From an uncultured Eubacteriales bacterium (lineage in GTDB: Bacteria; Bacillota; Clostridia; Oscillospirales; Acutalibacteraceae), in the NCBI GenBank assembly GCA_934486455.1, contig CAKSPR010000057.1, positions 1 through 8,171 on the forward strand: a DNA stretch of 8,171 nucleotides, written 5' to 3'. This document shows positions 5,874 through 8,171 of the stretch, in pieces. Positions within the stretch are counted from its first letter, which is position 1; every line of letters starts with the position of its first letter. The notes beneath the pieces were generated by a model. That model was not told where the DNA came from. It was given only the letters and a program-made list of their open reading frames with translations, and did not search any database. Both the position numbers and the translations under genes were made by a program.

Positions 5874-6438
5874 GCAAAGCGAACGGTTAAAGCAATATGA
5901 GCAGATAATCGAACAGGCCCGCACCGCCGCAGAGGAAGTTTTAACAATGAGCGGCATAAAGGCGGGACAGATAGTCGTCGTCGGCTGTTCCACAAGCGAG
6001 ATACTGGGAGAGCGAATGGGCACAAGCTCGGTTCCCGAGATCGGAAAGGCGGTTTTCGACGCTATTAACTCGGTCTTTAAATCGGCGGGGGTTTTTCTTG
6101 CGGCCCAGTGCTGCGAGCATCTCAACCGCGCCATAATAATCGAAGAAGGGGCGGCAAAGGGTCTTGAAGCCGTCAATGCCGTTCCCCGTCCCAAGGCGGG
6201 CGGCTCCTTTGCAACGGCGGCATACGAGGCCTTTGAGCACCCCGTCGCAGTAGAGGAAATACGCGCCGACGCGGGACTCGACATCGGCGGCACACTCATC
6301 GGAATGCACCTTAAACGGGTGGCCGTTCCGCTGAAACTCAATGTTCGTAAAATAGGCGAAGCCAATGTCACCGCCGCAAGGGTCAGGCCTAAATTCGTGG
6401 GCGGCAGCCGCGCCGTTTATGACGACAAGCTTTTATAA
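5866..6438 (+). CDS. ywlG: DUF436 / YwlG family protein (TIGR01440-like), function unknown
   Basis: A 190-residue soluble protein of the conserved Firmicute YwlG/DUF436 family. Family-typical stretches are VVVGCSTSEILGERMGTSSV (about 40-59), the Cys-containing AAQCCEHLNRAIIIEE (about 78-93), VNAVPRPKAGGSFATAAY, DAGLDIGGTLIGMHLKRVAVP, and the C-terminal ARVRPKFVGGSRAVYD. No biochemical function is established that I know of, and I see no membrane segment or signal peptide. ATG 5866 is chosen because AAAGGA (5850-5855) lies 10 nt upstream; the in-frame ATG 5857 is only about 1 nt from that site. The first codons overlap the end of the ECF S-component gene (ATGTGTAA), so the pair is likely translationally coupled. 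That arrangement hints at a link with uptake or use of the ECF substrate. The family call is firm; the role is open. Confidence 0.9.
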   Translation: MCKQSERLKQYEQIIEQARTAAEEVLTMSGIKAGQIVVVGCSTSEILGERMGTSSVPEIGKAVFDAINSVFKSAGVFLAAQCCEHLNRAIIIEEGAAKGLEAVNAVPRPKAGGSFATAAYEAFEHPVAVEEIRADAGLDIGGTLIGMHLKRVAVPLKLNVRKIGEANVTAARVRPKFVGGSRAVYDDKLL

Positions 6439-6498
6439 CGGTTTAAGCAGCCGATGTCGGGTCGCTGATTGCCCATAGCAGCTTATAACAATATTTAA

Positions 6499-6548
6499 AA
6501 AGCCTCTTTTCCGTACCGCTTAAAAAAGCGCTGCGAACAAGAGGCTTT
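6499..6548. terminator. Intrinsic terminator, probably bidirectional, between convergent genes
   Basis: AAAGCCTCTT (6499-6508) pairs perfectly with AAGAGGCTTT (6539-6548). The 30-nt loop holds its own small stem (CGCTT 6517-6521 with AAGCG 6526-6530). On the minus strand the stem runs into five T (complement of A 6497-6501), while on the plus strand it is followed by CCTTGTTTCC, a weaker T-rich tail. It lies 60 nt after the ywlG stop and beyond the 3' end of the minus-strand small gene, so it can serve both. Confidence 0.7.
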
Positions 6549-6601
6549 CCTTGTTTCCCGTGTGTGATATTTTTTTATCCCGTATTCTTCAAAGCGGAAT
6601 T

Positions 6602-6645
6602 AACGGCTGTCTTTTGCGGGAGGGCCTAGACCGCAAAGGGCCGTT
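6602..6645. other. Strong hairpin in the 3' region of the small minus-strand gene
   Basis: AACGGC (6602-6607) pairs with GCCGTT (6640-6645), and CTTTTGCGG (6611-6619) with CCGCAAAG (6631-6638), with one bulged T. On the plus strand the stem is followed by only two further T (6646-6647) after the paired TT, and on the minus strand by AATTCC. It therefore lacks a good U-tract and is not a clear terminator. It may protect the 3' end of the minus-strand transcript. Confidence 0.4.
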
Positions 6646-6667
6646 TTGAAAAAACCTTCGGTCGGAT

Positions 6668-6847
6668 TTATTTCATCATTCCCTGAACATTATCCATAAA
6701 GTCGCCGACCGCCTTAACGGCCTTTCCGGCCTGCTTTTTAAAGGATTTTTTGTTTGAGCGGTAGGCTATCGAGCCGGCGATGCTTCCGACCACGCCGAGC
6801 ATAAGACCTGCGCCCATTCCCTTAGCAAATCCCATTTTACACTGCAT
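6668..6847 (-). CDS. Small hypothetical protein with one hydrophobic segment and a basic tail
   Basis: I do not recognise a named family. The 59-residue protein begins MQCKMGFAKGMGAGLMLGVV. It has a glycine-rich hydrophobic stretch at about 11-29, a lysine-rich part (NKKSFKKQAGKAVKAVGD, about 32-49) and ends in MDNVQGMMK. This layout (short N-terminus, single membrane-type helix, amphipathic basic tail) recalls the small YtxH-like envelope proteins of Firmicutes, but that is only a resemblance. Translation should begin at 6847 because an excellent AAAGGAGGAAAG site lies just upstream (centred near 6858). Extending to 6937 would add a low-complexity Lys-rich leader without a ribosome binding site. 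It is a stand-alone gene between two terminators, with a possible own promoter at 6938-6965. The strong ribosome binding site makes it likely to be real. Confidence 0.75.
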   Translation of the reverse strand: MQCKMGFAKGMGAGLMLGVVGSIAGSIAYRSNKKSFKKQAGKAVKAVGDFMDNVQGMMK

Positions 6848-6910
6848 AATTCTTTCCTCCTTTTTTGTTTTCGTTTTTAGTATTTCCTGTTTTGCGAAAA
6901 ATTTGCATAA

Positions 6911-6942
6911 AAAATGTGCCGATTTTTTTACCGACACATTTT
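6911..6942 (-). terminator. Terminator of the [FeFe] hydrogenase gene
   Basis: On the minus strand AAAATGTGTCG (6942-6932) pairs with CGGCACATTTT (6921-6911), 11 bp with one G-U pair and a 10-nt A-rich loop. It is followed by T residues (complement of A 6909-6910 and the paired A 6911-6914). It lies about 90 nt beyond the hydrogenase stop. On the plus strand the stem has one A-C mismatch and is followed by a T-rich run, so weak activity in the other direction is possible. Confidence 0.75.
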
Positions 6943-6965
6943 ATTTTTTATTCCGTTTTTAACAA
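6938..6965 (-). promoter_or_regulatory. Possible promoter of the 59-residue small protein gene
   Basis: On the minus strand TTGTTA (6965-6960) and TAAAAT (6943-6938) are separated by 16 bp, matching consensus at 4 and 5 of 6 positions. Initiation near 6930 would fall inside the hydrogenase terminator stem, so transcripts started here would carry only half the stem and escape it. AT-rich DNA makes chance matches common. Confidence 0.3.
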
Positions 6966-7029
6966 GACATTCAAGCGGTCGCTTACTTAAACAACAAACA
7001 CCTTATCTTAGCGTGCCTTGCCGCAAGCC

Positions 7030-8171
7030 TTATTTAAGCTGAGAAATGGCGTCGGAAATGGTCTTTTCAAAGGCCTCTCTGCCGTATTTGTCGACCTTGG
7101 CCTTGTTTATCTCTCCGTGGGTCAGGCATCCCGCGCCGCCGATACAACCGCCCACGCAAGCCATTCCCTCGATAAAGTTGGCGTCGAGCCTGTCCTTGCT
7201 CTTTTTAAGCAGCGCCATGCGGCAGGCCTCGATTCCGTCGCAGGAGCAGGCCTTTAGCTCGAAATCGTCGCCGTGCTCTTTAATGCCCTGAGCCACCGCG
7301 TCCGAAAGGCCGCCGCAGCGGGCAAATATACGGCCGAAATAGGAGGCATTGTCAAGCACTCCCTCCTGAAGGGCGGTTATGTCGATGTCCCTGCTGTCGA
7401 AAAGAGCCTGAAGCTCCTCGAAGGTCATGGCCGCGTCGACAAAGGGCTTTACCTCCTCCCTCTGCACCTCGGCCTTTTTGGCTGTGCAGGGTCCGATGAA
7501 AACCGTTTTACAGGGGGCTTCATGCTCCTTGATGTATTTGGCAATGGCAGCCATGGGGGAAAGATTGTGGGAAACAAAGGGCTTTAAATCGGGGAAGGCC
7601 TTTTCGATATAGCTGACAAAGGCGGGACAGCAGGAGCTTGTTAAAAATCCCTTCTCCACCAGCTCCTTCGATTCGGCGTCTGCCACCATATCCGCACCCA
7701 GAGCCGCTTCAACCACCGTGTGGAAACCCAGCTCTTTAAGACCGGTAATGACCTGTCCGAGCTTTGCATAGGTAAACTGACTGGAAATAGAGGGGGCCAC
7801 AACGGCGTATACCTTATATTTTTTGTTGCTTTTACTCTTCTTAATAATGTCGATTACATCGAGAATGTATGACTTGTCGGTAATGGCGCCGAAGGGACAC
7901 TGATAAACGCAGGCGCCGCAGGAAATACACTTATCGTTGTCTATGGCGGCGGCCTTGTTTTCGTTCATTTTAATGGCCTTTATTTTGCAGGCGTTTTCGC
8001 AGGGGCGGCGGCGGCTGACAATGGCGGTATAGGGGCACACCTTGGAGCAGGCTCCGCATTCCTTACACTTGGATTTATCGATGTGAGCCACATGGTTGTG
8101 GTCGAAGGAAATGGCGCCGAATCGGCATACATCCTCGCACCGATGTGCAAGGCAACCTCGGCAGGTATTTG
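7030..8171 (-). CDS. [FeFe] hydrogenase, group B-like, N-terminus cut off by window end
   Basis: The frame stays open to the window edge, so the first 379 complete residues seen are an internal-to-C-terminal part; GTG 8091 is not the start. In order: a CxxCx4CxxxC motif at the very beginning (CRGCLAHRCEDVC), a ferredoxin motif CKECGACSKVCP (about 35-46), an extra cysteine pair in PCENAC (57 and 61), and a second ferredoxin motif CISCGACVYQCP (about 81-92). The hydrogenase H-domain follows, with its three H-cluster signatures: TSSCCPAF (about 177-184), GPCTAKKAE (about 226-234) and EGMACVGGCIGGAGC (about 334-348). Such enzymes interconvert protons and H2 at a 2Fe-[4Fe-4S] H-cluster and need HydEFG maturases. 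GPC instead of the classical MPC, CCPAF instead of CCPGW, and the Cys-rich N-terminal pattern suggest the group B/TIGR04105 type. The electron partner is probably ferredoxin (inference). It is transcribed toward the terminator at 6911-6942. Confidence 0.92.
   Translation of the reverse strand, partial: NTCRGCLAHRCEDVCRFGAISFDHNHVAHIDKSKCKECGACSKVCPYTAIVSRRRPCENACKIKAIKMNENKAAAIDNDKCISCGACVYQCPFGAITDKSYILDVIDIIKKSKSNKKYKVYAVVAPSISSQFTYAKLGQVITGLKELGFHTVVEAALGADMVADAESKELVEKGFLTSSCCPAFVSYIEKAFPDLKPFVSHNLSPMAAIAKYIKEHEAPCKTVFIGPCTAKKAEVQREEVKPFVDAAMTFEELQALFDSRDIDITALQEGVLDNASYFGRIFARCGGLSDAVAQGIKEHGDDFELKACSCDGIEACRMALLKKSKDRLDANFIEGMACVGGCIGGAGCLTHGEINKAKVDKYGREAFEKTISDAISQLK

Noticed and set aside
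5613..6371. Long minus-strand open frame (252 codons) opposite the ECF and ywlG genes
   Set aside because: It lies entirely antisense to two recognisable genes, its translation is Ser/Ala/Pro-rich without any motif, and it has no ribosome binding site. It is a composition artefact.
7030..8091. Hydrogenase beginning at GTG 8091
   Set aside because: The same frame stays open to the window edge and encodes another conserved-looking cysteine motif upstream, so the gene is truncated by the window and does not start here.
1..8171. tRNA or rRNA genes
   Set aside because: No cloverleaf with a TTC-type T-loop and no conserved rRNA segment was noticed on either strand. A tRNAscan-SE run would settle it.

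Overview
The window looks like chromosomal DNA from an anaerobic Clostridia-type Firmicute, probably a gut member of the Oscillospirales/Eubacteriales. This is inferred from the strong AAGGAG-type ribosome binding sites, the DapL (LL-diaminopimelate aminotransferase) lysine route, an ammonia-dependent AsnA next to glutamine synthetase, an ECF vitamin-type S component, a DUF436/YwlG protein and a group B-like [FeFe] hydrogenase. All genes read intact, and nothing suggests phage or plasmid origin.

Bases 1-4635 (+ strand) hold a nitrogen and amino acid block: the 3' end of glnA, asnA (TTG start at 149), dapF, dapL (overlapping dapF by 13 nt) and an O-acetylhomoserine sulfhydrylase-type gene (metY-like). 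Ammonia captured as glutamine and asparagine, meso-diaminopimelate for lysine and cell wall, and sulfide incorporation into homocysteine all draw on aspartate-family metabolism. A possible promoter lies in the asnA-dapF gap.

Bases 4636-5330 carry no credible gene. They hold a 277-bp MITE-like element (4632-4908) with a perfect 12-bp TTAA-ended terminal inverted repeat. Its left end supplies the stop codon of the metY-like gene. A second imperfect foldback (4963-5100) follows, then a stretch of 9-bp tandem repeats (5166-5201) and a chain of three hairpins (5198-5310) immediately before the next gene.

Bases 5331-6438 (+) are a two-gene operon: an ECF transporter S component of unknown substrate and, overlapping it by 8 nt, a DUF436/YwlG-family protein of unknown function. 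A hairpin at 6499-6548 separates them from the minus-strand genes and could terminate from both sides.

Bases 6668-8171 (- strand) hold a 59-residue hypothetical small protein with one hydrophobic segment, and the C-terminal 379 residues of a group B-like [FeFe] hydrogenase. The hydrogenase continues beyond the window end and has its own terminator at 6911-6942. The most unusual content is the repeat-rich, structured 4632-5310 interval; the protein-coding genes belong to known families.
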